Part shown: one piece after another, positions 25,697-36,496 of the stretch
Layout of the letters: the number at the start of each line of letters is the position of its first letter
Position numbering within the stretch: position 1 is the stretch's first letter
Assembly (NCBI GenBank): GCA_030431255.1
Contig: JAUIJL010000015.1
Coordinates: 124,001 to 188,000, forward strand
DNA: 64,000 bases
Reading direction: 5' to 3'
DNA from: Thermoanaerobaculia bacterium
GTDB lineage: Bacteria; Acidobacteriota; Thermoanaerobaculia; Multivoradales; J023
The notes under the pieces: generated by a model
The model's database searches: none
What the model was told of the DNA's origin: nothing
Seen by the model: the letters and a program-made list of their open reading frames with translations, nothing else
Position numbers and translations under genes: made by a program

Positions 25697-27085
25697 CTAA
25701 GGCCCGTAGCCGATGGCCACCGCGCCGCAGAGCGCGACGACGGCGAACGCCATCAACCAGAGCTGAAGCTTCCAGGCGAAGCTGAACCACTCTTCGTAGC
25801 TGATTTTGCCCGCCTCCAAGGAACCCATGAGCACCGCCGAGGTGGGCACGATGAGATTGGAGAAGCCGTCGCCCAGCTGAAAAGCGAGCACGGCCATTTG
25901 GCGGGTGAGCCCGAGCAGCTCCGCCAGAGGCGCCATGATCGGCATGGTCAAAGCCGCCTGTCCCGAGCCCGAAGGGATGAGGAAGTTGAGACAGGTCTGG
26001 AAGAGAAACATCAAGTTGAGGGCGAGGGCCGCGGGCATGCCCGCCAGGCTACCGGCGACCCCGTGCAAGATGCTGTCGAGAATCTGTAGATCCTGCGCCA
26101 GAACCACAATGCCGCGCGCGGCGCCGATCACCATGGCCGCGCCTATGAGATCGCGAGCGCCGTCGACGAAGGACTCGGCAATGTCGTTGGCCGGCAAGCG
26201 ACCGACGATGCCGGCGGCGATGCCGACCATGACGAAGATCGCGCCGATTTCGATCACATACCATTCGAAGCGGTGCACCCCCCAGAGAATGACCAGAATG
26301 CCGGCGGCGAGCAATGACAGAACCGTCAGATGGCGGCCCTGCATCGGGCCATCGGGAAGCGCCGATTCCGAGGATTGCTCGTCGGTCGCTGAATCACCGC
26401 CGTCGGCGACAGCCACCGAACGGACCTTGGATGTCACGTAGGCGATGCCCAAGAGTGTGACCAGGACCCAAATCACGGTTCGGTAGGGCCAGCCGGAGAG
26501 GGGCGGCAGCTCGGCGATGCCCTGGGCGATGCCGACGGTAAATGGGTTGATCATCGCCCCCGCGAAACCCACCTGTGAGCCGACCAAGGGAATGGCCACC
26601 GCTAGGATCGGGGGATAGCCGAGGGCGTGGACCAGTGGCACCAGCAGGAGCACGAAAGGGATGATTTCCTCGCCCATGCCGAATATCGCACCGCCGATGG
26701 AGAAGAGGAACATGGTCAAGGGGATGATCAGCCATTTTCGATGCCCGAGCCGGGACACCGTGCCGACAATGGCGGCGTCGAAGGCGCCGGTGCGTTCGAT
26801 GACCTTAAAAGCACCGCCGATGAAAAGGATGAAGGCGATGACCGAAGAGGCGGCTTTCACCCCTTCGAGCGGAGCGGTGAACACGGCAAAGAATAGGTGC
26901 CAGCCCCTGGGACGTGAGTCGGCTTGGGTGTCTTCGACCGGGGCGTAGGTGTCGGGCAGAATCCTCTGGTTTGCATCCCGTTCATAGGAGCCCGCTGGAA
27001 CCACGAAAGAGGCAGCGGCTGTGAGCAGGAGCAACCCGAAGATCATCACGTGCACGTGTGGAATCCACAATTTTCGCTTGGGCAT
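25697..27085 (-). CDS. YfcC-family (DcuC/arginine-ornithine antiporter-like) membrane transporter
   Basis: About 462 residues with 11-12 membrane helices. It starts PHVHVMIFGLLLLTAAASFVVPAG and carries GMGEEIIPFVLLLVPL and the re-entrant NFLIPSGSGQAALTMPIM, all typical of the YfcC family, which includes amino acid and dicarboxylate exchangers. Substrate unknown. The ATG at 27085 is chosen for AGGAG 8 nt upstream; the frame extends 16 codons earlier without a binding site. Directly upstream lies a broken RpiR-type regulator gene that may once have controlled it. Confidence 0.85.
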   Translation of the reverse strand: MPKRKLWIPHVHVMIFGLLLLTAAASFVVPAGSYERDANQRILPDTYAPVEDTQADSRPRGWHLFFAVFTAPLEGVKAASSVIAFILFIGGAFKVIERTGAFDAAIVGTVSRLGHRKWLIIPLTMFLFSIGGAIFGMGEEIIPFVLLLVPLVHALGYPPILAVAIPLVGSQVGFAGAMINPFTVGIAQGIAELPPLSGWPYRTVIWVLVTLLGIAYVTSKVRSVAVADGGDSATDEQSSESALPDGPMQGRHLTVLSLLAAGILVILWGVHRFEWYVIEIGAIFVMVGIAAGIVGRLPANDIAESFVDGARDLIGAAMVIGAARGIVVLAQDLQILDSILHGVAGSLAGMPAALALNLMFLFQTCLNFLIPSGSGQAALTMPIMAPLAELLGLTRQMAVLAFQLGDGFSNLIVPTSAVLMGSLEAGKISYEEWFSFAWKLQLWLMAFAVVALCGAVAIGYGP

Positions 27086-27149
27086 AGCTTGGCTCCTAGA
27101 CAATTCGGCCTCTGGCCACGGCGTTCTCGACACCGCGGTGGCGACGATG

Positions 27150-27375
27150 CCTATTCGGCGATCACGCCGTGGTCCTCGACGAGGATCCGATTGATTTTGG
27201 AAAGGGCTTCGAAGGCGTGGTCTTGGTGGCGGACGGCGATTTCAAACCCGGAAAGCCGGAGTGGCCCACTCTTTGGGCGAACCGCACCACCGTGGCCTTC
27301 GACGCGCCGCTCTTCTCCGCCGGCTCGGGGATGGAGAGTAAGGGCAATTCGCTCATGCACTCTAGGGGAAGCGGT
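27150..27375 (-). pseudogene. Remnant of an RpiR-family regulator
   Basis: Reading minus from about 27375, one frame gives LLSIPEPAEKSGASKATVVRFAQRVG followed by HSGFPGLK (split here), an excellent match to the RpiR N-terminal helix-turn-helix. The same frame then turns to nonsense; a second frame, about 27260-27150, gives ALSKINRILVEDHGVIAE, which would continue an RpiR linker, and then stops. The first 35 residues and the whole sugar-isomerase domain are missing. It is therefore a frameshifted, truncated relic just upstream of the YfcC-type transporter. Confidence 0.5.
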
Positions 27376-27502
27376 GCTTTCAGGCAATTTCATACCGAGA
27401 AGGCCCCTTCTTGTCCCGCCCAGGGATCTTTAGCGGATCTTCGTCGTACCATGGGGGCTATCGTGGGACCGTGAGAACCGCAGGATCGACGGAGGATCTG
27501 AA

Positions 27503-27940
27503 ATGACCCAAGAACGCATGCGTGAAGTCCTATCCGAGCCCTTGACCGCTGAGCTTCTAGCCCGCAGATCCAAAGAGGGGTGGACGCCGGTGGCCGTGGA
27601 ATGGCAGCGCCCAGCGGGAGTTTCAACCACCGAGGCGGGCGGCACCATCATCGAGGTGCCCTACGGTCTGGAGGTCTGCGCCGACGGTGCGGGCCTTCAG
27701 GAGAACGGATTGGAGATGGCCGTGCTACGCGGGATTTTGTCCCAGATCGTGGACGATCGTCCGTTGTCGGAGATCGCCGACCGTCTCAACGGTTTGGGCT
27801 CCGCCCAGCGCAATAGAGCGCCTTGGACCCAAAGCGCGGTCTTTGAGCTGTTGCCTAGGGTGATTGAGGCCGCGCCGACCATTTACGCCTCCGCCGCCTG
27901 GCAGGAAGAGCGCGGGCGTTTCCGTCGCGACGCGGTCTAG
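27503..27940 (+). CDS. Hypothetical protein
   Basis: A 145-residue soluble protein starting with ATG behind GGAGGATCT. The first 75 residues look like a small alpha/beta unit (WTPVAVEWQRPAG, IIEVPYGLEVCADG); the second half is helical, with LSEIADRLNGLGSAQRNRAPW resembling the linker helix-turn-helix of large serine recombinases. No catalytic residues are visible. It stands alone between divergent and convergent neighbours. Codon use and binding site support a real gene, but function is unknown. Confidence 0.65.
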   Translation: MTQERMREVLSEPLTAELLARRSKEGWTPVAVEWQRPAGVSTTEAGGTIIEVPYGLEVCADGAGLQENGLEMAVLRGILSQIVDDRPLSEIADRLNGLGSAQRNRAPWTQSAVFELLPRVIEAAPTIYASAAWQEERGRFRRDAV

Positions 27941-27957
27941 GCTGGTCTAGGGCGGAC

Positions 27958-30042
27958 CTACTCGGCCGCCAGGGCCGTCGCCAAGAGCTCGACTTCCAGG
28001 GGTGTCGGCCCTTGATCGGTGCGGATCTTGAGCTTGCCGTTCAGGGCCCCAGCGCGGCTCGGCGAAAAGCGCAATTGGGCGACACAGGATTGCCGGGCCG
28101 CCAGCTGACGTTGGGCACAGTCTTGAGTGAGCACGATGTCTTCAGCGATGTGGCCGGTGACCATCATGCTCTGGATGGTCAGCGGGGCTCGACCCAAGTT
28201 GCGGAGGGTGAGGGATAGGGTCCGCTGCTGCCATTGGCGGACCGTCGAGAAATCCAATCGCCGTGGCTCCACGCTGAGACGCGCCGAGGTGCCGATACCG
28301 TTGACCGCAAGGCGGTCCCGACGATCGTCGGCGTTGTGCACCACTTCCAGCTGCGCTCGGTGGGGCCCATCGCGCCGAGGGCGAAAACGGATCTGTGCGC
28401 TGCAGCTCTGACCCGCAGGAATCGGTGCTCTCGTGCAGCCGTCGGCGGACAGCTCGAAGTGTCGGGCGTCGGTGCCGAGCAGCCGTAGCCGTTCGATATT
28501 CAAATCGGCATTGCCGGTGTTCTTCAGGTCCAGGCTGTGCCAAGAGCCCGGACCTCCGACGGCGGTCTCGCCGAGCGCCATTTGCGCGGGAGACAGCGCG
28601 AGATGGGGAGCCGTGCCGGTGCCCACCAGCGGTAGCCGGTGAGCTGAGGCCGCGGCGCTGTGATCGATTTGCACGAGGGCTCCCACGGGTTGCTCCAGCT
28701 TCGGCTGGAAAGCGACCCAAAACGTGCAGGCCTGCTCGGGCGCCAAGGATTTGCCGACACAATCCACATCTTCGAACGGGAAGCTCGCAACGAGATCGTC
28801 GGCATGGAAACCGATTCGATCCCTGGACCCCGCGGAAGTCTCGGGAGCGGTCACCCGGATGGAACGGATATCGAGGGGACCATTGCCGTCATTGCGCAGG
28901 GTAACCCGTTGGGGTGAAGACTGATCACCGATTCGTAGCTCGCCGAAGTCCAACCGCAAGGGTTGGAGAGCCAGCAAGGGAATCTGAGCGCGACCCCGAC
29001 CGATCAACACCGGCGGTGACGAAGGGCTGGGGGCGTCCGCGGAGACCAAGACGTCGGCACGTCGCTCGCCGTCGGTGGTGGGCACGAAGACGAATGCGAC
29101 CTCGCATTCGGCGTCGGGGGGCAAGGCTCGGCGACTGCATTGATCGTCGCTGAGCACGAAATCGGCGGCGCCCAGCCCTCGGAGGCTCACGGAGCTGATG
29201 GTCAGCGGGGCGCTACCACGATTGTGGAAGAACACCGACTGGCGGCCACCGCGGTATCCCACCGTCGCTTCATCGAATGAAAGCACCGCGGGCTCCGCAC
29301 CCAGCTCCGGAGCGATGGCTCGTCCCAACAAGGGCAGGGTTTGGGTCTTGAGGCTGTCGGGCGCACCGGTGATCAGCTTGAGGCGGGCTTGGTGGACACC
29401 TGCTGTGCTCGGCGCGTAGCGCACTTGCGCCGCGCACGCGGTATCGGCTCGGAGCAAAATGCCGGTGCACCCGGGGCTGGGAATCAGACTGAAAGCGCCG
29501 ACAGAGTCGTCGATGATGCTCCACCCTTGGACCACGAGATCCGCTTCACCGTCATTTTGCAGGCGAGCTTCACCTTGCTCGAATTGGCCGGCGGCCACCT
29601 CACCGAAATCGATCAGGTCTGAAGAGAGCACGGGTTTCGCCGGCTGGGGCTTTAGGCTGTAGCCGATGGCAATGCCCAAGGGAACCGCAACCAGGACGGC
29701 CATGGTCAGGGCCAACATACCTCCCCAGGGCGAGCGGGTGGTGCGAGAACGTGCCTGTGCTCGGGCAGAACGTTCTCGGGCTGTAGGCTCTCGGGCTGTT
29801 AGCTCAGTGGTTGGACGGGAAGCGGGTGCTAGATAGTCCGCTCGGCCCTGTGCTGCGGGTCTTCCGACGGGGTCGTTGTCGACGACCGACGGTGGGAAAC
29901 CCAGCTCGTCGGTCCCATGGTTTTCCCCAGCCAAGGGCAAGTCCAATAGGGGGCCAGTGCCTCCGGCGGGGCTGGAGGTTTCGGGGCGTTTCGATGGGGG
30001 CGGCGCAGACCTACGCCGGATGATGGGGCGATCGGAGGACAA
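27958..30042 (-). CDS. Membrane-anchored protein with repeated ASH (choice-of-anchor D) domains
   Basis: About 694 residues. A Pro/Arg-rich cytoplasmic stretch of some 105 residues precedes one membrane helix (GGMLALTMAVLVAVPLGIAI). The rest consists of about five Ig-like ASH/choice-of-anchor D repeats, each with LDFGE-, NDGNGPLDI- and C..LAPGQSC-type blocks and paired cysteines. Such repeats bind partners rather than catalyse, here probably in the periplasm. The TTG at 30042 is chosen because AGGAG lies 6 nt upstream; a perfect 18-bp palindrome sits directly before it. The stop converges with the hypothetical gene at 27503. Confidence 0.75.
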   Translation of the reverse strand: MSSDRPIIRRRSAPPPSKRPETSSPAGGTGPLLDLPLAGENHGTDELGFPPSVVDNDPVGRPAAQGRADYLAPASRPTTELTAREPTARERSARAQARSRTTRSPWGGMLALTMAVLVAVPLGIAIGYSLKPQPAKPVLSSDLIDFGEVAAGQFEQGEARLQNDGEADLVVQGWSIIDDSVGAFSLIPSPGCTGILLRADTACAAQVRYAPSTAGVHQARLKLITGAPDSLKTQTLPLLGRAIAPELGAEPAVLSFDEATVGYRGGRQSVFFHNRGSAPLTISSVSLRGLGAADFVLSDDQCSRRALPPDAECEVAFVFVPTTDGERRADVLVSADAPSPSSPPVLIGRGRAQIPLLALQPLRLDFGELRIGDQSSPQRVTLRNDGNGPLDIRSIRVTAPETSAGSRDRIGFHADDLVASFPFEDVDCVGKSLAPEQACTFWVAFQPKLEQPVGALVQIDHSAAASAHRLPLVGTGTAPHLALSPAQMALGETAVGGPGSWHSLDLKNTGNADLNIERLRLLGTDARHFELSADGCTRAPIPAGQSCSAQIRFRPRRDGPHRAQLEVVHNADDRRDRLAVNGIGTSARLSVEPRRLDFSTVRQWQQRTLSLTLRNLGRAPLTIQSMMVTGHIAEDIVLTQDCAQRQLAARQSCVAQLRFSPSRAGALNGKLKIRTDQGPTPLEVELLATALAAE

Positions 30043-30054
30043 GGCAGGCTCCTG

Positions 30055-30072
30055 GCTGCCGTGCACGGCAGC
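30055..30072. promoter_or_regulatory. Perfect 18-bp palindrome before the ASH-repeat gene
   Basis: GCTGCCGTGCACGGCAGC is a complete palindrome, lying 4 nt upstream of the AGGAG that serves the TTG start of the ASH-repeat gene. In RNA it could form an 8-bp hairpin beside the ribosome binding site; in DNA it could be a repressor site. Which applies is unknown. Confidence 0.45.
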
Positions 30073-30169
30073 ATGCTCACTCTTATATACGAGCCTCAAC
30101 GTTCCACGTTAGGACCTATCCTCTGCTTTTTCGAGAAACTTGATCCCGAGGCTCGGCTCGGGCGCCGGG

Positions 30170-31365
<1,196 letters not shown>

Positions 31366-31369
<4 letters not shown>

Positions 31370-32262
31370 CGGAGTTTCTCGGAAACCGGATTGCCGGCTT
31401 GGGAGCTCATGTCGAGCCGAATTTTGACCGTGGCGGCACTGAGGATCAAGAGGCCACCGAGCAGGGCCGTCGCGGTGGGGACCTCACCGTGAATCCGCCA
31501 AGTCCAAATCGGATTGAAGATGGGCTCAGCCATCAGGAGCAGGGAGGCTTCGAAGGCGGGGACCCTTTCGATTCCGCGGGTCAGAAGCCAGTAAGCCACG
31601 GCGATCTGAAAAATCCCCAGATAGAAGATCCACGCCCAATCCGAGGCGCTCGAGGAATCCACGGGAAGGGCGAGCGGCAGGGCGACGAGGAAAGCGATCC
31701 AATTGCCGGCGACCACGGCGCGGACCGCATCGGCTTGGGACGAGTCGTCCGCCGCGGCCAGCCATCGCAGGCCGAGGACTGTGAATGCCCAGGAAAGCCC
31801 GGCGAGCGCCCCATAGAGGTTGCCCGCGCCGGGCTCGGGGGCCGTGCTCGAGACGGGATGCTCGCCGACGAAGAACAGGGCCAAGCCGGCGGCCAGGACC
31901 AGCATCAGCAAAAGGTCCCGTCGTCGGGCTCGCTCCCCGAGCAGAATCGGCGCCAACACGAGAATGTACAAGGGGGCTGAAGATTGCAAAAAAATAGCGT
32001 TGGCGGAGGTGGTGGCCTTATTGGCCAGGGAGTAGCAGATCAACGTGCCGGCGTAGGCCAGGCCGACCAAAAGGGTGCGTCCGGTCCAGCCCCGACGGCT
32101 GGACGGCACAATCAACATCAATGCTAGGGCGGCCACACCGCAACGAAAGCCGGCGATTTGCCAATCCGTGAGCCCACAGCTCTTGATCGCGGTGCCGCCG
32201 GTGGAGAATAGAACGGCCGCCGCCAGGAGCATCAGCCGCGGGGCTAAGAAGCCGGTTCCCAT
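31366..32262 (-). CDS. EamA/DMT-family transporter
   Basis: A 298-residue inner membrane protein with ten predicted helices in two homologous halves of five, the standard drug/metabolite transporter layout. The first half holds AVLFSTGGTAIKSCGLTDWQ and the second repeats GALAGLSWAFTVLGLRWL. Substrate unknown. The stop overlaps manA by 4 nt. The histidine kinase stop lies 27 nt upstream, so it may be partly cotranscribed with the two-component genes. Confidence 0.87.
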
Positions 32263-32289
32263 GATGGGCGGATTGTACCGGAATCCAAG

Positions 32290-34188
32290 CTAGGCGGCAG
32301 CGGGCTCGGCTATCGGGAACGCGACCCTGAATTCGGCTCCGCCGGTGGGGGCGTCGCGGTAGGTGATTTCCGCTCCCTGGGCTCGGGCGAGCATGCGCAC
32401 CAGAACCAGGCCGAGCCCCAGGCCCTCGGGAGAGTCGGCTGTCGAGCCGCCGCGGGTGAAGGGGCGGAAGAGAGAGCGACGCAGGGATTTGGGCACACCG
32501 TTGCCGTTGTCGGCCACCGACAGCACCACTTCCTCGGAGTCGTGGCTCAGGCCGATGACGATGCGCCGCCCGTGGATCTCGCGAGTGTACTTTTCGGCGT
32601 TGTCCAGCAGGTTCTGCACGATGTGGGTGACCGCGTCGCGATCGAAACGGATCTGCGGCAGCCCTTCGCTGATCTCTAGGTCTACCTGGGCTCCGGACTC
32701 GTCGAGCGCGGGTTTTTGTCGTTGATAGGCCTCCAGCACCACATGTTGCAAGTCGCCGATCGCCGGATTGACCGAAAAGCCTCCTTGCTCCAGGCGGGTG
32801 AAGGAGAGCACATTCGTGACCACGCGGCCGAGCCGTTCGGCCTCACCGGCCATGCGCCGGGCGTAGTCCCTGGATCGGGACGGGTCCCCCAGACCTTCGG
32901 CCAACATTTCACCGTAGAGCCGCAAACCCGCCAGGGGAGTGCGCAGCTCGTGGGCCGCGGCGGCGGCGAATTGAGCCCGCTGGAGGGCGAGCCGCTCGCT
33001 GTGAAAGAACATGAAGACCAAGAGCATGGCAGCTATGCCCGCGCCCAGGGCTCCGAGCATGAAAACCCTCAGAAAACGGGCTTGGGAAGCCGCAGCCGCG
33101 GCTTCTGTTTCCGACAGCAGCGGCCCGATATCCAGGCGGATCTGCCACGGAGTTCCGTCGATCGGTACGGTGATGAAGCCGTCGTTCCGACCCGTGTGAT
33201 TGCGGGCTGTCTGCGGCTCAAAAACGGTGGGGTAGGAAGAGTTGTCCAGGATGCCGGTCACCGCTTCACTGGAGATGGTGAATCCTTGGGTCCAGGTGCC
33301 GGCCGGGGTCTCGACGGCGCGCATGGCCACCAAGCTGGGCACCCCTCCGACGGGCAGGGTCCGCCACTCCATCGGTGCGGTGCTGACACTGACCAACTTC
33401 TGGCCGGCCGCGGACCCGTCGTCTGCTTCGAGCTCGGAGAGGCTGCCGATAGCCTGTCCTTCATGGGCGCGTTTGAGCTTGAGATCCGCGTAGAGATCGT
33501 TGGCGGCAAGGTGTTGATTCCAAGAGGCGGCGGTCAGCCATTGGATTTCCGGCTCTTCTGGCCGGCCCATGGTCTCTCGGCCCGCACCGGCACCGCCGAA
33601 GGGGTGGAAGAGGGGGGCGTCGGAGTCCCCGGGATCCGAGTCTGGACCGTAGCTCAGGTTGAAGAGCTCGGTGGAATCGATCGGGAAGCCGGTCTCCGCT
33701 TCCAGGTCGCAGAAAATGGCGACGTCCTTGAGCTTCCATAAAAGCTCGCACTGGGCTTCATCGCCGTGTTGAAGACCGAGCTCGGGGAAGGTTTCGTTCA
33801 GGGTCGGCAGGCTGAGCTGACCTTTCTCGTCGACCTGAAAGTGGGCCTCGATCAGCGGATCCGCTTGGCCTTGGGCCAGTGGCGAGACGGAAACGGAGAG
33901 GCCTTCGGCGGCCCCCTTCGGGTCGTGGAAGAGGTTCTGGTAGTGGTAGAAAGCGCGCTGTGATTCCGACTCTCGGAGCACCTCGAAGCGAGTCGCCAAA
34001 TGCTCCGCCTGGACCACGGCTTTCCGCAAGCCTTTGCCGTAGAGATTCTTTTCCGCCAGCTGTGCCTCGCGGTCGACCTGGCGCTGGCCGGCGACATACC
34101 AGGCTGTGCAGGGAATGGCGACCGCCGCGAGGGTGAGAATCAGCGCCGCAGCGGTCCTGGGGTAGGTGAGGCCTATTCTGCCGCCCAT
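32290..34188 (-). CDS. Sensor histidine kinase
   Basis: A 632-residue two-component sensor. Membrane helices at about 10-32 and 373-396 enclose a 340-residue periplasmic sensor of no recognised type. The H-box is AAAHELRTPLAGLRLYGE with His413; N-box QNLLDNAEKYT, G1 ADNGNGVPKSL and G2 EGLGLGLVLVRML follow, so the kinase should be active. It should phosphorylate the OmpR-type regulator whose gene overlaps its start by 16 nt. The signal is unknown. Confidence 0.92.
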   Translation of the reverse strand: MGGRIGLTYPRTAAALILTLAAVAIPCTAWYVAGQRQVDREAQLAEKNLYGKGLRKAVVQAEHLATRFEVLRESESQRAFYHYQNLFHDPKGAAEGLSVSVSPLAQGQADPLIEAHFQVDEKGQLSLPTLNETFPELGLQHGDEAQCELLWKLKDVAIFCDLEAETGFPIDSTELFNLSYGPDSDPGDSDAPLFHPFGGAGAGRETMGRPEEPEIQWLTAASWNQHLAANDLYADLKLKRAHEGQAIGSLSELEADDGSAAGQKLVSVSTAPMEWRTLPVGGVPSLVAMRAVETPAGTWTQGFTISSEAVTGILDNSSYPTVFEPQTARNHTGRNDGFITVPIDGTPWQIRLDIGPLLSETEAAAAASQARFLRVFMLGALGAGIAAMLLVFMFFHSERLALQRAQFAAAAAHELRTPLAGLRLYGEMLAEGLGDPSRSRDYARRMAGEAERLGRVVTNVLSFTRLEQGGFSVNPAIGDLQHVVLEAYQRQKPALDESGAQVDLEISEGLPQIRFDRDAVTHIVQNLLDNAEKYTREIHGRRIVIGLSHDSEEVVLSVADNGNGVPKSLRRSLFRPFTRGGSTADSPEGLGLGLVLVRMLARAQGAEITYRDAPTGGAEFRVAFPIAEPAAA

Positions 34189-34853
34189 CGGTAGCCGACT
34201 CCGGTGACGGTGGCGATGATTTGAGGTTGGGAAGGGTCGATCTCGATTTTCTGCCGTAGCTTAGCGATGGTCATGTCCACGGTACGGGTTTGCAAGCTGC
34301 CCACAGTGCCCCATACGTTCTCCAGCAGCTCGGCACGAGAGACGCTGCGTTTTTGGTGGCGATGCAACCAGCGCAGGATGCCGACCTCGCGGGCGGTGAG
34401 CGAGATGATCTCGCCGTCTCGCTCGGCCTCGCATCGTCCGAGATCGAAGCGACAACCCTCGGCTTCGATCACCTCCGGCTCGGAGGGCATGGATTGGATC
34501 CGGCGCTCGAAGGCCTCGACCCGCGCCAACAGCTCACGAACGCCGAAGGGTTTGGTGACGTAGTCGTCGGCGCCCGCTTTGAGGCCCTTGACCTTGTCTT
34601 CTTCCGCTCCGCGAGCGGTGAGCATGAGAATGGGAAGACCAGGGCGGACGGTCCTAAGGCGCTGGCAGACTTCCAAGCCGTCGAGCTTGGGCAGCATTAT
34701 ATCCAGCACCACCAGATCGAAAGCCTCCTCACGCCCGGCCTGAAATCCCGCGGCCCCATCGGTGACCGCTTTCACTTCATGACCCGCTCCTTGCAATAGG
34801 TCGATCAGGCCGTCCCGCAGCATCGGATCGTCTTCCACTACCAAAACTCTCAT
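34173..34853 (-). CDS. OmpR-family response regulator
   Basis: About 226 residues. The receiver has the acidic pair in VVEDDP, phospho-Asp51 in VVLDIMLPKLDG and Lys101 in YVTKPFG; the C-terminal half is a winged helix (LTAREVGILRWLHRH, RTVDMTIAKLRQKI). The ATG at 34853 has AAGGAG 7 nt upstream, which rules out the longer frame. It is the first gene of a pair with the overlapping histidine kinase and ends in the canonical VTGVGYRW motif. Confidence 0.92.
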   Translation of the reverse strand: MRVLVVEDDPMLRDGLIDLLQGAGHEVKAVTDGAAGFQAGREEAFDLVVLDIMLPKLDGLEVCQRLRTVRPGLPILMLTARGAEEDKVKGLKAGADDYVTKPFGVRELLARVEAFERRIQSMPSEPEVIEAEGCRFDLGRCEAERDGEIISLTAREVGILRWLHRHQKRSVSRAELLENVWGTVGSLQTRTVDMTIAKLRQKIEIDPSQPQIIATVTGVGYRWAAE

Positions 34854-34995
34854 GCACAGACTCCTTGTCGGCCGGCAGGGCCGAGCGTTCATCCCCTATC
34901 AGGATAACCGAGGCGGCAGGCGATGTCGGTAAAAGTGGTGTAAGCAGTGGTCGGCGCCTCAGGAATGTCGCCCGCGGACCGCCGCTCGCGGAACG

Positions 34996-35026
34996 CAAAA
35001 ACGCCGGATGCCCAGCACCCGGCGTT
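34996..35026 (-). terminator. Intrinsic terminator of the Ig-like secreted protein gene
   Basis: On the minus strand AACGCCGG (35026-35019) pairs with CCGGCGTT (35007-35000), and the stem runs into TTTTT. It lies 52 nt past the stop of the gene at 35078 and ahead of the divergent-free gap before the response regulator, so it separates the two transcripts. Confidence 0.8.
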
Positions 35027-35077
35027 ATCTCAGACGGCCCTACGAGAGGACCGGCAGGTCGGCTCAGGCCGATCGGA

Positions 35078-36316
35078 TCAGTTGAAGCCGTTGTTGACGA
35101 AGAAGGTCCGCTCGCCGATCCGGGTCGAGGAGCCGATGTCGTCGACCACGAATACTTGTACCTGATGGAAGCCGTCGGACAGGTTGTTCGAGTCGTAGGT
35201 CAGGGCCCAAACCGGTGCGTCGACGTCGGGATAACCCGGGAATTGAACCGCCACGCCGGGGCGAGAGTCGATCCCGAAGGCCGCGGTGCCGATAAACTCG
35301 CCATCGATGTAGAGGTCGACGCGCTCGACCCCTTCGAGCGCCAAAGCCCAGCCCTGGAAGAGGATGTTGTCGCCGTATTGAGCGCCTTCCCGAGGGGACT
35401 CGATGTTGCCGACCAAGCCCGCTTGCGGAGGTAGATCTTCCACACATTGGAAGAAGACCGGATGCTCGTCGATGTTGGCGTTTTGGGTCGAGATGTCGCC
35501 GGCACGGATCGTCAAGGTGTGGTGCCCGCGGTTGAGACCCCAGCAGGTGATCAAATCGCCCACGTCGAGCAGGAATTTGAATCCACTGTTCTGGGCATCG
35601 ATGGCGAACGGAAATGCGCGCTCGACGTCGAGCCGGGGCAGCCCGTAGCACTGATGCAGGCCGAGAGCTGCGGAGAAGGTGCAGTCTCTACGGGTGTTGT
35701 AGTAGATCTCGCCGTCGATCATGACCTCGACCCAGGCCATGCCCGCGTCGCCGATCTCCAGGCCCAGATCCAAGGCCCAGCCGGACACCGGCGTATAGAT
35801 TGGGTTGTTCGGAGCGAAAATGCAGTCTCGGCTGCACCGGCCATACATCTGGGCGTTTCGCAGCGGTTGCTCGAGCTTGCCGAAGGGTACCAGGAGCGGT
35901 GTCGAGTTGACGAAGCTGAGGTGCTGAGTGCCCTCGATGATCACTTCAGTGCCCGCGTTGGTCAGCACTTTGGCTGAAACCCGATGCAAGGTGTTGGTGA
36001 ATTGGGTGCTGTTCAAGTGGTAGGTGAAGCCGGCGCCCATGCTGTCCGGGAATCCCGGATAGAGGTCGTTGACCAGCGGGCGGCTGAAGCCGTGTCGGGC
36101 TTGGCCGATATCCACCCCGTCGACTTGAATCACGACCCGCCGAATGCCTGAATCGGCCACTGCCCAGCCTGTCAAGCCAATGGCACCGGTGCCGGCATTT
36201 CCTTGGTACACGGGGCCTTCGAGGAAGCCGAGCACCGTCTCCGCGGTCGCCGGCAGAGCGCTGAGCAGCAAAAAGGCAAGCGCCAAGGGCAAACAGATCT
36301 TGAAGCGTGGGTTCAT
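35078..36316 (-). CDS. Secreted protein with Ig-like (Big-type) repeats
   Basis: About 412 residues with a signal peptide (core about 8-22, cleavage after ATA). Three related beta-sandwich units follow, each with a GWA(L/V) block and an (V/D)-(I/L)-Y-(V/I)-DG(E/V) strand and a shared PGFPD/PGYPD motif (about 40-130, 180-290 and 310-410). Six cysteines cluster in the middle unit. It is likely an extracellular or outer-surface binding protein; ligand unknown. AGGAG precedes both ATG 36316 and the adjacent GTG. A sigma-70-like promoter and a terminator bound it, so it is monocistronic. Confidence 0.75.
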   Translation of the reverse strand: MNPRFKICLPLALAFLLLSALPATAETVLGFLEGPVYQGNAGTGAIGLTGWAVADSGIRRVVIQVDGVDIGQARHGFSRPLVNDLYPGFPDSMGAGFTYHLNSTQFTNTLHRVSAKVLTNAGTEVIIEGTQHLSFVNSTPLLVPFGKLEQPLRNAQMYGRCSRDCIFAPNNPIYTPVSGWALDLGLEIGDAGMAWVEVMIDGEIYYNTRRDCTFSAALGLHQCYGLPRLDVERAFPFAIDAQNSGFKFLLDVGDLITCWGLNRGHHTLTIRAGDISTQNANIDEHPVFFQCVEDLPPQAGLVGNIESPREGAQYGDNILFQGWALALEGVERVDLYIDGEFIGTAAFGIDSRPGVAVQFPGYPDVDAPVWALTYDSNNLSDGFHQVQVFVVDDIGSSTRIGERTFFVNNGFN

Positions 36317-36399
36317 CACCTTACGTCTCCTGGGAGTTTCTCGCGTCGCAAAGGCAGGATAGACCTAGAAACTCAAGTGTTACTCGAACTATCGACGAT

Positions 36400-36429
36400 A
36401 TTCTATCTATGCTGGAAAAGCAAGGTCAA
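36400..36429 (-). promoter_or_regulatory. Sigma-70-type promoter of the Ig-like protein gene
   Basis: On the minus strand TTGACC (36429-36424), an 18-nt spacer and TAGAAT (36405-36400) match -35 and -10 consensus at five of six positions each. It sits in an AT-rich gap and would start transcription near 36393, about 77 nt before the start codon. Confidence 0.6.
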
Positions 36430-36496
36430 CGGTCAGCCTAAATATTGATCAAGAAAGGAGAATCGGCTTTTGGGCCGAAATCGGCGCAGGCTGAGC

